A stretch of DNA of 23,576 nucleotides from assembly GCA_964022115.1 (NCBI GenBank), contig CAXIBC010000045.1, positions 1 to 23,576 of the forward strand, read 5' to 3'. Every line of letters starts with the position of its first letter. Position 1 is the stretch's first letter. Shown here one piece after another: positions 15,188 to 23,564 of the stretch. Made by a program: the position numbers and the translations under genes. This DNA comes from Oleispira sp964022115. GTDB taxonomy: Bacteria; Pseudomonadota; Gammaproteobacteria; Pseudomonadales; Oceanobacteraceae. The notes under the pieces were generated by a model. It was not told the DNA's origin. It made no database searches and was given only the letters and a program-made list of their open reading frames with translations.

Positions 15188-16369
15188 TTATCCCTCTCGA
15201 AAATAGCTCACAACCTTGTCAGCAACCGCTAGGCTGGAGGTAAGACCTGGGCTTTCTATACCGAATAAATTAACTAACCCTTGAACATTGTGAGCTTGTG
15301 AGTCTTGTATCATAAAGTCTTTTACTGCTTCATGGGCTGCCGAAAGTTTGGGGCGAATACCCGTATAACTTGGCTGCAGTTTATCGATGTTAATACTCGG
15401 GAAATAGCGGCGAATGGCGCTAGCAAAAGTCTGCTTTAATTGTTCCTCTGGGCGAAAAGAATAATCGATCTGGTCGATATAGTGGGCATCTGGGCCAAAG
15501 CGCAGGGCACCGGATAAATCCAACGTCGCGTGTATTCCTAAGCCGGAATTATTTTTATTGGGTAAGGGATAAATGAGGTGTGAGAAGGGAGATTTGCTTT
15601 GGTAGCTATAATAATGACCTAGGCAATAATGATATTGAGGTATCTTATCAGCGGCTAAAGTATCAATGCTAGCGGCAACCTGAGTGGCCATTAAACCCGC
15701 ACTATTAATTATATTATTACTCAGACAATGAAAGACGCCATCGCTAGTTGCGAGGGAAATTTCAAATTCAGTGCGGCGTTTCTTCGCTTCGATAAAACGT
15801 GTATTCGGACTATAAAGTACCCCTTGCTGTTGCGCTAAGGTTAATAGCGTTTGCATATAAATATGTGAATCAATAATACCTGTGTCGGCTGAATATAATG
15901 CCGTATGGGCTTTGACATGAGGCTCCAGTTTTTGGCATTGGCGGGTGCTTAAGAACGTTAGCTTAATAGCATTTTGAGCGGCATTGGCGTGCAGTTTTTC
16001 AAGCTGAGGTAATTCATCTTGATGATTGGCTATTATCATTTTGCCGATAGCTTGATGAGGCACTGAGTAGGTCTTGCAAAATTCATACAGCTGTTCTTTA
16101 CCTTGCCTGCATAATTCAGCTTTTAGGCTCTTGGCTGGATAATAAATTCCGCCATGAATGACTTCGCTATTGCGACTGCTGGTTTCACTTCCATATTGCG
16201 AGTGGCTTTCAATTAACAGGATTTTTGCCTGGTTAAACTGTTGGCTGAGCTTGTGGGCGATGGCTAAACCTATCACTCCAGCACCGATTATGCAGTAGTC
16301 GAATCGTTCCAAAGGCCTAGACTCTTTCTTAAGTATTGCAGTATTTACGATTGGCGAAATGTTTTTCAC
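15188..16369 (-). CDS. FAD-dependent oxidoreductase, L-2-hydroxyglutarate oxidase-like
   Basis: The 393-residue DAO-type flavoprotein has GAGVIG (29-34) as the FAD-binding P-loop and IES as the end of the second strand. SSRNSEVIHGGIYYP (64-78) is the region of the LhgO/L2HGDH family, and a distal HLIYPLPNKNNSGLGIHATLDLSGALRFGPDA closely follows the LhgO pattern. Known relatives oxidise L-2-hydroxyglutarate to 2-oxoglutarate at the membrane. Because the family is broad, a different 2-hydroxy acid or amine substrate is possible. The frame opens at GTG 16369 with a poor ribosome-binding site; a TTG just before ERFDYC is a possible later start. It is divergent from the AbgT transporter, 68 bp apart, suggesting shared regulation. 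Confidence 0.82.
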   Translation of the reverse strand: MKNISPIVNTAILKKESRPLERFDYCIIGAGVIGLAIAHKLSQQFNQAKILLIESHSQYGSETSSRNSEVIHGGIYYPAKSLKAELCRQGKEQLYEFCKTYSVPHQAIGKMIIANHQDELPQLEKLHANAAQNAIKLTFLSTRQCQKLEPHVKAHTALYSADTGIIDSHIYMQTLLTLAQQQGVLYSPNTRFIEAKKRRTEFEISLATSDGVFHCLSNNIINSAGLMATQVAASIDTLAADKIPQYHYCLGHYYSYQSKSPFSHLIYPLPNKNNSGLGIHATLDLSGALRFGPDAHYIDQIDYSFRPEEQLKQTFASAIRRYFPSINIDKLQPSYTGIRPKLSAAHEAVKDFMIQDSQAHNVQGLVNLFGIESPGLTSSLAVADKVVSYFREG

Positions 16370-16437
16370 AGGTTATTGTAAGTCGCAAGCAATAGCAAAG
16401 CATCTTGATTAGCCTTTATATTAATAAGGATTGGCCT

Positions 16438-17973
16438 ATGTCGTCGACAGAATCATCTCCATCCATTTGGGTGAGAGCCTTGTTAACCATTGAAAGAGCC
16501 GGCAATCGCCTACCTGCCCCAGCATTATTATTTTTATATTTTATCGTAGCCATTATTTTTATTTCTGAACTGTGCGCCATATTCTCAGTACAGGGGGTAC
16601 ACCCAGCCAATAAAGAAGTACTTTCGGTAAACTCACTCTTTTCGTTTACGGCTTTGCGCTGGTGGCTGGAAAATGCGGTGCATAATTTTATTTCTTTTGC
16701 CCCTGTAGGCCCTGTGCTGGTTGTAATGCTGGGCTTGGGGGTTGCTGAACACAGTGGTTTTTTATCGGCCTTATTACGACGGGTTTTGCATTGGCTACCC
16801 AACAACGCGTTAACCTTTGGTACTGTTTTTATCGGTGTGTTATCCAGTATTGCAGTGGATGCGGGCTACGTTGTTGCTATTCCATTAAGTGGGGTGATTT
16901 TTTCATTGGCAGGGCGCTCTCCTTTAGTCGGTATTGCGGCCTGTTTTGCTGGGGTTTCGGGAGGTTTTAGTGCCAATTTAATGGTTGGCCCAGTGGATGC
17001 GATTTTAGCTGGCATCAGTACGGAAGCCGCACACTTGATTGATGCTCAATATGTGGTGAGCCCAGTGGCGAATTATTATTTTATGCTAGCGTCTACTTTT
17101 CTGATTAGCGCCTTAGCAACCTGGGTAACTCATAAGTGGGTTGAGCCGGCATTAGCAAGAATGCCTTTGAGTTATTTACCGCGGCCATTGAATGGTCAGG
17201 CCGCAACAGAAGCTCACTTGTCACTGGGTCGACAAGAAAGCAAAGCCTTAAAAATTTCAGCAGCGGCTTTATTGGGCTTTATGGTGTTGATTATGGCCTT
17301 GGTTTTACCCGCAGGTGGGGTATTACGTCACGCAGAAAACGATAGTATTGTTGGTTCTCCTTTTATGTCGGGATTGGTGGTATTAATTGCGATAGGAGGT
17401 GGTTTAGCGGGCGTTTTATTCGGTCGTTTAAGTGGCCAATATAAAAACTATAATCAGGTTGTTGAGGGTATGGAAGAGGCGATGAGAACCTTGGCAGGCT
17501 ATCTGGTATTGATGTTCTTCGCTGCGCAGTTTGTCAGCTTGTTTAATTGGAGTAATCTCGGGTCTGTTTTAGCGGTGAATGGTGCGCAAGTTTTGCAGCA
17601 GTGGCAGTTACCTATGTTATTAAACTTGGTGCTATTTGTATTGATGGCCGCCTCTATTAATCTGCTGGTCGGCAGTGCATCTGCCAAGTGGGCGGTTTTA
17701 GCTCCGGTATTTGTGCCTATGTTGATGCTTAATGGCATTGCCCCAGAAGTGAGTCAAACCGCTTATCGAATTGGTGATTCCAGTACCAATATCATCACCC
17801 CCTTGATGCCTTATTTTCCCTTAGTAGTCGCGCTAATGCAGCGTTATTCAGCCAATGTAGGGGTTGGAACCTTAGTAGCGCTGATGTTGCCTTATTCGTT
17901 GGCTTTTTTACTGGTATGGTCGCTGGTATTAGCGCTATGGGTGGGTTTAGGCTGGCCGCTAGGTCCAAATTAA
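16438..17973 (+). CDS. AbgT-family transporter
   Basis: The 511-residue inner-membrane protein has about 11 hydrophobic segments and the AbgT/MtrF signature regions: FAPVGPVLVVMLGLGVAEHSG, SSIAVDAGYVVAIPLSG, GGFSANLMVGPVDAILAGIS and YRIGDSSTNIITPLMPYFPL. Family members import p-aminobenzoyl-glutamate (AbgT) or export sulfonamide-like antimetabolites (MtrF). The ATG at 16438 has AAGGA 7 nt upstream and fits the family N-terminus better than an upstream start. No abgAB peptidase genes are nearby, so folate-fragment import is not specially supported. Confidence 0.93.
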   Translation: MSSTESSPSIWVRALLTIERAGNRLPAPALLFLYFIVAIIFISELCAIFSVQGVHPANKEVLSVNSLFSFTALRWWLENAVHNFISFAPVGPVLVVMLGLGVAEHSGFLSALLRRVLHWLPNNALTFGTVFIGVLSSIAVDAGYVVAIPLSGVIFSLAGRSPLVGIAACFAGVSGGFSANLMVGPVDAILAGISTEAAHLIDAQYVVSPVANYYFMLASTFLISALATWVTHKWVEPALARMPLSYLPRPLNGQAATEAHLSLGRQESKALKISAAALLGFMVLIMALVLPAGGVLRHAENDSIVGSPFMSGLVVLIAIGGGLAGVLFGRLSGQYKNYNQVVEGMEEAMRTLAGYLVLMFFAAQFVSLFNWSNLGSVLAVNGAQVLQQWQLPMLLNLVLFVLMAASINLLVGSASAKWAVLAPVFVPMLMLNGIAPEVSQTAYRIGDSSTNIITPLMPYFPLVVALMQRYSANVGVGTLVALMLPYSLAFLLVWSLVLALWVGLGWPLGPN

Positions 17974-17998
17974 GCTAAAAATTAACCTAAGCAGAATC

Positions 17999-18028
17999 AA
18001 GAGCAGTTTTCACTGCTCTTATTTTTTA
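17999..18028 (+). terminator. Terminator after AbgT gene
   Basis: A perfect 9-bp stem AAGAGCAGT/ACTGCTCTT (17999-18007 with 18012-18020) has a TTTC loop and is followed by ATTTTTTATT. It lies 25 bp past the AbgT stop. The convergent solute-binding gene ends just beyond it, and the A-rich left flank gives only a weak T-run on the minus strand. Confidence 0.88.
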
Positions 18029-18033
18029 TTGAC

Positions 18034-19050
18034 CTAACCTTCGCGCTTTTCAATGCACTCATAATGGCCAGGGTTTGTTTTACAGCGCAGCTTGAACAAA
18101 ATCTTTAGCATGCGTTTGTCATAGATGCCAGCATCTCTTAGTTCTAAGCGAACTTGGCGCAGCATCTCTTTATATTCCGTATGTTTTTCTTGTGGAAGAT
18201 CAACCCAGTATTTTTCTGGAATATTTTTTTCTGCGGTAACTATGTGCTCTAGGGCTTTAGTAAAGTTGCTATAGGCATAATCACGACTATTTTGACCAAA
18301 ACCTTCAGGGAACTTGTCATGACGTATGATCAGTTGGCCATTCATTTGTGCTAGATTGAAACGTAAAATACCGCCTTTATCACCCAAGCCTTTATACATT
18401 TCAAAAGGTTCATAAGCGATGGCTGGGGCATACGCCATATCAACATAACCATTATTAAAACGAGGAGCAAAGGTTGCGATACTAACGGGTACCATAGTGG
18501 CGCCAATGTGTTTAACAACTTTAATTGAGGCCATATCATATTCTATCGTCGCTAAGCGCTTGCCTGCTGCAGCTTCAACTGAGTTGATGGCTTTATCACG
18601 GACAAACACAAAAACAGCACCTGCTGGAATTATGCCTGCAACTTCGTAGTCACCTTCAATCATATATTTACTGGCTTTTGGATTTGCCAGCATGCCGACT
18701 AGGCTACGCATTTGATCGTAGCTCTCAATTGCGCCAACCGCTTCAATGGTTGCGGTAAATTTATTAAATGGGCGAATACGAGTGCCTGTTAGGCCAACAG
18801 CATCACAGTGTCCGGCTTTAAAATCGGCCAATGCCACAGCTTCATTGGTATGCGCTTTAAGGTCAAGCAATACACCCCATTCTAAAGCCGCGGCTTTATA
18901 ATCAAGCATGCTCTGAAACGCGGGTCCTTTATCCCCAATTGGGTCAAAAACACAGAATGTACGCGTCGGTAAATCGGCTGCTTGAGCATGGCCAGTCGAG
19001 ATGACCAGAAAGAGTAAGGTTATTAAAAAAGAATGCAGTTTTTTATTCAT
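18034..19050 (-). CDS. AdeT-like putative solute-binding protein
   Basis: From ATG 19050 the 338-residue protein has a clean signal peptide (MNKKLHSFLITLLFLVISTGHAQA). The mature protein begins with RTFCVFDPIGDKGPAFQ and continues ADFKAGHCDAVGLTGTRIRPFN. This matches the putative solute-binding family of Acinetobacter AdeT1/AdeT2, which resembles TRAP/PhnD-type binding proteins. AdeT was linked to aminoglycoside resistance, but its mechanism is disputed. Four cysteines (two early, two in the LRCKTNPGHYEC tail) may form disulfides. No transporter membrane subunit is adjacent. A GTG 60 nt upstream would add residues before the signal peptide and is unlikely. Confidence 0.85.
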   Translation of the reverse strand: MNKKLHSFLITLLFLVISTGHAQAADLPTRTFCVFDPIGDKGPAFQSMLDYKAAALEWGVLLDLKAHTNEAVALADFKAGHCDAVGLTGTRIRPFNKFTATIEAVGAIESYDQMRSLVGMLANPKASKYMIEGDYEVAGIIPAGAVFVFVRDKAINSVEAAAGKRLATIEYDMASIKVVKHIGATMVPVSIATFAPRFNNGYVDMAYAPAIAYEPFEMYKGLGDKGGILRFNLAQMNGQLIIRHDKFPEGFGQNSRDYAYSNFTKALEHIVTAEKNIPEKYWVDLPQEKHTEYKEMLRQVRLELRDAGIYDKRMLKILFKLRCKTNPGHYECIEKREG

Positions 19051-19193
19051 AGTATTATCAGTCGCTAGAGTTATTATTATTGCAGCCATATTACCCAAAA
19101 AATCAATCACTTGTCCTGCTTTTTTTCCTATTACTTACACTGGCTTTCAGTATCTTGAGTGGGTACTATAGCGCCATATTCTAGAGGTGCTTT

Positions 19194-19391
19194 ATGACAA
19201 CAGAACAATTTGAAACTTGGTCAATGTATATCGGTATAGCTGCGCTGATTTTCTTCATGTTTTTTATTATTTATGACCTAGGTAAGAAGTCGGAAGCAGG
19301 AAAGTTCGGTAATTTTATTCTGTTCTTAGCCTTAGGGTTAGGCATGGTCGGTTTTCTAGTTAAGGTCTTTTTACAAAATATTTTGCAATAG
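19194..19391 (+). CDS. DUF2788 small membrane protein
   Basis: The 65-residue protein has two transmembrane segments (about 12-27 and 39-61) separated by a charged DLGKKSEAGKFG loop. It matches DUF2788, a family of short membrane proteins common in gammaproteobacteria and of unknown function. AGAGG lies 6 nt before the ATG. It may begin a run with the next two genes, although 108 bp separate it from DUF4404. Confidence 0.85.
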   Translation: MTTEQFETWSMYIGIAALIFFMFFIIYDLGKKSEAGKFGNFILFLALGLGMVGFLVKVFLQNILQ

Positions 19392-19499
19392 TCAATCTTC
19401 TGCTTGTTAGGGAATAGTCAGCCATTAATTTTAATTATCATGATTTGAATTAAGTATTTTATTAGTCTGCGCTCTACACTGTATAAAAAGGAGAGTTTT

Positions 19500-19763
19500 A
19501 TGGCTGATAAAAAATTACACCAATTATTGCTTCAGGTGCATGAGCAGTTACAGCAGCAAGAGGATCTAGATAGTGAAAGCCAAGAGCTATTGCAGCAGGT
19601 ATTGGCTGAGGTAAAGACTGTGTCAAATGGAGCTCCTGAGGAGCTCCCGCAAGACCTGTCTGATCGTATTGAGCAGCAAGCGGTTCAATTTGAACAGGCC
19701 CACCCAACGTTGGCTGAAATATTGCGCCAGATTATGGATACTTTAGGCAGAATCGGAGTATAG
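19500..19763 (+). CDS. DUF4404 family protein
   Basis: The 87-residue soluble helical protein matches DUF4404. It begins KKLHQLLLQVHEQLQQ, is rich in Gln and Glu, and ends with the conserved QAHPTLAEILRQIMDTLGRIGV. The function is unknown. AAGGAG lies 6-7 nt before the ATG. The gene is followed after 12 bp by the CBS-domain gene, whose ribosome-binding site begins in this gene's stop codon, so the two are co-translated from one transcript. Confidence 0.88.
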   Translation: MADKKLHQLLLQVHEQLQQQEDLDSESQELLQQVLAEVKTVSNGAPEELPQDLSDRIEQQAVQFEQAHPTLAEILRQIMDTLGRIGV

Positions 19764-19775
19764 GAGCACGCGATT

Positions 19776-20210
19776 ATGCGCCATATGCCAACCCTGACAG
19801 AAGTCATGACGCCTTTTCCACAGCTTGTAGATGAATCTACTGCAATTACTACTGCTATGGCGCTTATGGCAGAAAAGCATTATAACCACTTGCCCGTTGT
19901 TTCGCAGCATGAGGTGGTTGGCTTATTATCCACAGCCGATATTAGATTGGCACAAATGCCAGGGCATAGAGAAACAGAGTTTACTGAGTTAACGGTGGGT
20001 GACATTTGTCGCCGCCGCATCTATCTGGTTGACTTGCATACTCGCTTAGATGAGATATTGGATTGCATGGCAGAAGAGGCTTGGGATGCGGCGATAATCC
20101 TCAAAGCAGGGCGTTTAGCAGGCATATTCACTAGTCATGACGCTTGTCGAGTCTTCTCAGCTTGGTTACAAAAAGAATATCTACCTGACGACGACCCAGG
20201 TGTTGCTTAA
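19776..20210 (+). CDS. CBS-domain pair protein
   Basis: The 144-residue protein consists of two CBS motifs (about 8-62 and 72-130). The first has TLTEVMTPFPQLVDESTAITTAMALMAEKHYNHLPVV...VVGLLSTADIRL and the second VGDICRRRIYLVDLHTRLDEILDCMAEEAWDAAIIL. Such Bateman modules usually bind adenine nucleotides and act as sensors for a partner. The partner here is unknown; DUF4404 is the closest candidate. The ATG at 19776 has GGAG 9 nt upstream, and Met4 is an alternative start. Confidence 0.9.
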   Translation: MRHMPTLTEVMTPFPQLVDESTAITTAMALMAEKHYNHLPVVSQHEVVGLLSTADIRLAQMPGHRETEFTELTVGDICRRRIYLVDLHTRLDEILDCMAEEAWDAAIILKAGRLAGIFTSHDACRVFSAWLQKEYLPDDDPGVA

Positions 20211-20246
20211 TTTTCAGCGCTTAATTTTCAGTGCCTAACGTTTAGC
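20205..20246. repeat. Tandem 14-bp repeat at the CBS gene stop codon
   Basis: GCTTAATTTTCAGC (20205-20218) is followed directly by GCTTAATTTTCAGT (20219-20232), with 13 of 14 bases identical, and then a degenerate third unit GCCTAACGTTTAGC. The TAA stop of the CBS gene lies inside the first unit. The rest of the 246 bp gap holds one weak hairpin (AATCTA/TAGATT at 20274-20292, no T-run) and an extended -10-like TGGTATGATAAT near 20407, probably serving the next gene. Confidence 0.7.
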
Positions 20247-20455
20247 TCCTACTCCTATATGACTCGATCCTTCAATCTAGTGCAGTTAGATTAGGCGCAC
20301 TCAATTAGGGCTTATTGGATTCATCATGGTATAAAAAGAGGCAATCTCGACCATTAGCTGCATTAAATTGTTCCAACTTCGTTGAATATAAGCCTTTTAT
20401 ATTTTTGGTATGATAATTGCCAGTAAAGGTTTATCACTAACTGGAGGTGAGCCTT

Positions 20456-21151
20456 ATGTATGATGTAGCCAAGATTCAAAACTATCGCCCTGCTGTCAAC
20501 AAAATTGATATTCCTGTTGATTGGATGGCACAACTAAGCACTGTTATAGAAGCCCGTCAAAATGATGAGCAAACGGTTCAGCAATTATTAAAATTAATGG
20601 TTGATATGACGGCCATTGATAATATTAGTATTGCCATTCCGGATGCTTCAAATCGTTTTCAGGCTAAATATTGCTCGCGTCGAATTGAAAATGGTGTGTA
20701 TAGTTTTGCGGTTCAGCATTCTTTATGCCGCGCTTTTGAATCGGGTTCTGTGCTACTGATACGTGAAGGATCTGAGCGCCCAGAAGCGTTTAATCGTGAT
20801 GCTTTAACCCCTATTGATTTCAGCCATAGAGATCATTGCTTATTAGTGCCATTACGTTTACGCCAAACTACCTTAGCGGTATTGGTACTAGATTTACGTA
20901 ATGTATTAGCGGGTAGCTTGCCGTTGCAAGAGCTATGGTTTGTCTGTGCGCAAATAGCCCATACTATGGCGACTCAAGTAGTGCCAAATTTTCAGACGTT
21001 ATACTCGCGACCTTATCAGCGTGTAAACGAAAATGAATTAGGTGAAATTCAGAAAACTGTCGAGAAGTGTGGTGGTAATAAAACCATGGCTGCTAAAATT
21101 CTTGGCTTAACTCCAAGACAGTTACGCTATCGATTATCAAAATTATCCTAA
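20456..21151 (+). CDS. GAF-Fis regulator without AAA+ domain
   Basis: The 231-residue protein has an N-terminal GAF-like sensor region (about 38-175) and a C-terminal Fis-type HTH (about 193-230), EIQKTVEKCGGNKTMAAKILGLTPRQLRYRLSKL. That HTH is nearly identical in style to the end of NifA/NorR-type sigma54 activators. The central AAA+ ATPase that such activators need to open sigma54 promoters is absent, with the two parts joined by only about 20 residues. It therefore probably acts as a simple DNA-binding repressor or modulator. The ATG at 20456 has GGAGG 8 nt upstream; the GTG at 20447 overlaps that site and is rejected. A terminator follows. Confidence 0.85.
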   Translation: MYDVAKIQNYRPAVNKIDIPVDWMAQLSTVIEARQNDEQTVQQLLKLMVDMTAIDNISIAIPDASNRFQAKYCSRRIENGVYSFAVQHSLCRAFESGSVLLIREGSERPEAFNRDALTPIDFSHRDHCLLVPLRLRQTTLAVLVLDLRNVLAGSLPLQELWFVCAQIAHTMATQVVPNFQTLYSRPYQRVNENELGEIQKTVEKCGGNKTMAAKILGLTPRQLRYRLSKLS

Positions 21152-21205
21152 ATAACCAACATGCTGCATTATAATAAGTGATAGAACAAAAGCAGTACCT
21201 CCTTT

Positions 21206-21236
21206 AAAAACCTGAACCTAGTTCAGGTTTTTTTTT
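21206..21236 (+). terminator. Terminator after the GAF-Fis gene
   Basis: The arms CCTGAAC/GTTCAGG (21211-21217 with 21221-21227) pair perfectly. They can be read as a 6-bp stem with a CCTAG loop, extended by A-T pairs outside, and are followed by nine T residues. The hairpin lies about 55 bp past the stop codon and separates this gene from the cyclase. Confidence 0.9.
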
Positions 21237-21238
21237 GA

Positions 21239-21266
21239 TTGAACATTAGGCTGCTAAACTTAATAC
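21239..21266 (+). promoter_or_regulatory. Possible sigma70 promoter of the cyclase gene
   Basis: TTGAAC (21239-21244) and TAATAC (21261-21266) are spaced by 16 bp and lie about 30 bp before the ATG of the cyclase gene, immediately after the upstream terminator. This is a pattern match only. Confidence 0.4.
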
Positions 21267-21296
21267 TTATCGTTCGATTGATTATGGAGTCGCACC

Positions 21297-23564
21297 ATGG
21301 AGTGGTTTCAGATACCACAGCAAAAAGTATCAGCTTATATCGGCATTTGCTTATCAGCCTACTTGATTTATCTTGGCCTCAGCATTAACGGCAATGATAA
21401 TCACTGGTTAAATCGACTGGATTTTTTATTTTATGATACTCGTTTTAATGCGTCCTTAGTATTAGCTAATAAGGGGCTTTTTTCTACATCCCAAATAAGT
21501 ATTAATAATGCTCAGCAAGGGTCTGATATGGCTGAGCACAAGGTCGTTATTCTAGATATTGATGAGAAGTCATTGGCTATTGAAGGGCGTTGGCCTTGGA
21601 GTCGGCACAAGCTTGCACAACTAGTCAGTGATTTAGCCGATTATGGTGCTCTGGTCGTTGCTTTTGATGTTGTATTTTCCGAGCCAGAACGTAATCCGGT
21701 GAATGAAGTAAATCAACATTTAGCTAATCACAAAATCGAATGGCAAATCCCGCAGCGCTGGCACGAAATTGCAGACGGTGATCAAAACTTTGCCCGCCAT
21801 ATTCGTGATATGGATGTGGTTCTAGGTTACTTCTTTCAGGATGAAGCAAGCATTCAGGTGGGTGAATTACCAAAGCCTGCTTATGTTTTATCCGCTCAAC
21901 AAGGGGATAGCTTGATATCGATTACCAAACCCGGCTTTGCGGCTAACTTGGCTGCTTTACAACAGGCGGCTGCGGGCGCTGGTTTTGTATCGACTTTTGC
22001 TGATGCTGATGGGGTTATTCGTCGTTCGCCTTTAGTGATTCGCCATGGTGATGGGCTTTATCCTTCTTTATCTTTAGCGGCGGTGATGAGTTATTTATTC
22101 GTCAATAAGATACAGCTTGATACCGAATCCGTGGGAAATGTAGAAGTTTTAACGTCGATCATGGCAGGGGGGCTTGTCGCTCGTACAGACGTTAACGGCC
22201 GGGTCATTATTCCTTATCGTGGCAAACAGCAAAGCTTTCCTTATATTTCCATTACCGATGTACTGCAGAAAAAAGCCGATCTTGCGTTATTGGAAGGCGC
22301 CATTGTGTTGGTTGGCACCTCGGCGATTGGGCTTGCCGATTTACGCGCGACCCCAGTCGGGACCCAATATCCTGGTGTTGAAGTTCACGCCAATGTTATT
22401 CAATCTTTGCTAACGGGGGAGTTTCCTTATCGCCCCGAATGGGAAGCTGGATTAACCCTTTCGATTCTGATTTTCCTGGGGGCATTATTATCACTTTGGC
22501 TGCCTAAATTAGGGCCTATTGCGGCCGTGTTATTAAGTTCATTAACGTTAATGTTTGTGGTGAGTGGTAATTTTTATCTATGGCACGCGCACCAGTTGGA
22601 TTTGCCGATTGCTAGTACCTGTTTACTCATTTTGGTATTAACCTTGTTGAACTTGGCGTATAGCTATTTGCGGGAGCATGCCAATAAGCGGTTATTGGAA
22701 GGGATGTTCAATCAATATGTGCCACAGGTGCATATTGATCGTATGGTTGAAGATCCTGAGGCATTTCAGTTCACTGGGGAAAGTAAGGAGTTAACGGTTT
22801 TATTTGCTGATATCCGCAATTTTACTGGCATTTCAGAACACTTATCGGCGGCCGAGTTAAAAGCCATGCTGAATCAATATTTCACCCCGATTACTAAAAT
22901 AATTTTTGATCATGAGGGGACGATCGATAAATACGTTGGTGATATGGTAATGGCATTTTGGGGGGCGCCATTGGATGATGTGAACCATGCTCAGAACGGT
23001 ATTTTAGCCGCTCTCGAAATGCAAAAAGCAACGTTAAAATTGAGTAGAGAATTTGTTGCGAGAGGGTTACCGGAAATAAAAATTGGTATCGGCTTAAATA
23101 GCGGAATTATGAACGTTGGTGACATGGGATCTTCTTATCGCCGCGCGTATACGGTATTAGGGGATGCGGTTAATTTAGGGGCTCGCTTAGAAAGTATTAC
23201 TAAGTATTATGGGGCCGAGATTTTAGTCGGTGAGCGCACTGCAGAGCTTTGTCCAAATATCGCTTTTGCATTTATTGATCGCATTCAAGTGAAAGGAAAA
23301 GATGAGGCGATTGCGGTATATAAACCCTTAGTATTGAAAGAGCACCTTAGTCCTGAACAAGCTGAAGAGATGGAACGCTTTGCTAGCGCCTATGAAAGTT
23401 ATATAGAGCAAGCTTGGGATGAAGCGTTACTGAAACTCTACGCCTTAAAAAATAGTGTGGCAGATAACCCTTTATATCAAATGTATATTGACCGTATTCA
23501 AGACTTGCGCGAGCAATCGCTCGCGCAAGATTGGGATGGTGTTTTTAGGCATACCAGCAAATAA
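21297..23564 (+). CDS. CHASE2 class III adenylate/guanylate cyclase
   Basis: The 755-residue protein has a first membrane segment (about 13-30), a periplasmic CHASE2 sensor (about 40-375), three more segments (about 384-456) and a cytoplasmic class III cyclase domain (about 495-650). Metal-binding aspartates are Asp505 (FADIRNFT) and Asp549 (YVGDMVMAFWG). Lys545 and Thr619 (AYTVLGDAVN) fit the adenine-recognition pair, with Thr in the second place as in class IIIb enzymes. Asn626 and Arg630 are the transition-state pair. The product is predicted to be cAMP, and all catalytic residues are present. TGGAG lies 8 nt before the ATG. The CHASE2 ligand is unknown. The end is intact at 23564. Confidence 0.93.
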   Translation: MEWFQIPQQKVSAYIGICLSAYLIYLGLSINGNDNHWLNRLDFLFYDTRFNASLVLANKGLFSTSQISINNAQQGSDMAEHKVVILDIDEKSLAIEGRWPWSRHKLAQLVSDLADYGALVVAFDVVFSEPERNPVNEVNQHLANHKIEWQIPQRWHEIADGDQNFARHIRDMDVVLGYFFQDEASIQVGELPKPAYVLSAQQGDSLISITKPGFAANLAALQQAAAGAGFVSTFADADGVIRRSPLVIRHGDGLYPSLSLAAVMSYLFVNKIQLDTESVGNVEVLTSIMAGGLVARTDVNGRVIIPYRGKQQSFPYISITDVLQKKADLALLEGAIVLVGTSAIGLADLRATPVGTQYPGVEVHANVIQSLLTGEFPYRPEWEAGLTLSILIFLGALLSLWLPKLGPIAAVLLSSLTLMFVVSGNFYLWHAHQLDLPIASTCLLILVLTLLNLAYSYLREHANKRLLEGMFNQYVPQVHIDRMVEDPEAFQFTGESKELTVLFADIRNFTGISEHLSAAELKAMLNQYFTPITKIIFDHEGTIDKYVGDMVMAFWGAPLDDVNHAQNGILAALEMQKATLKLSREFVARGLPEIKIGIGLNSGIMNVGDMGSSYRRAYTVLGDAVNLGARLESITKYYGAEILVGERTAELCPNIAFAFIDRIQVKGKDEAIAVYKPLVLKEHLSPEQAEEMERFASAYESYIEQAWDEALLKLYALKNSVADNPLYQMYIDRIQDLREQSLAQDWDGVFRHTSK
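23504..23529. repeat. Perfect 10-bp inverted repeat inside the cyclase gene
   Basis: CTTGCGCGAG (23504-23513) and CTCGCGCAAG (23520-23529) pair perfectly around a 6-nt loop, about 35 bp before the stop codon, in codons for LREQSLAQD. It is GC-rich compared with the surroundings and has no T-run next to it. Confidence 0.7.

Noticed and set aside
16438..17973. abg operon for p-aminobenzoyl-glutamate use
   Set aside because: No abgA/abgB peptidase or abgR gene is present; only the transporter family is supported.
18034..19050. AdeT-like protein as an RND efflux component conferring drug resistance
   Set aside because: It is a signal-peptide-bearing binding-type protein with no RND motifs, and the neighbourhood has no efflux genes. 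A resistance role cannot be read from sequence.
20274..20292. Hairpin AATCTA/TAGATT as a terminator of the CBS-domain gene
   Set aside because: The stem is only 6 bp and AT-rich, and it is followed by AGGCGCAC instead of a T-run.
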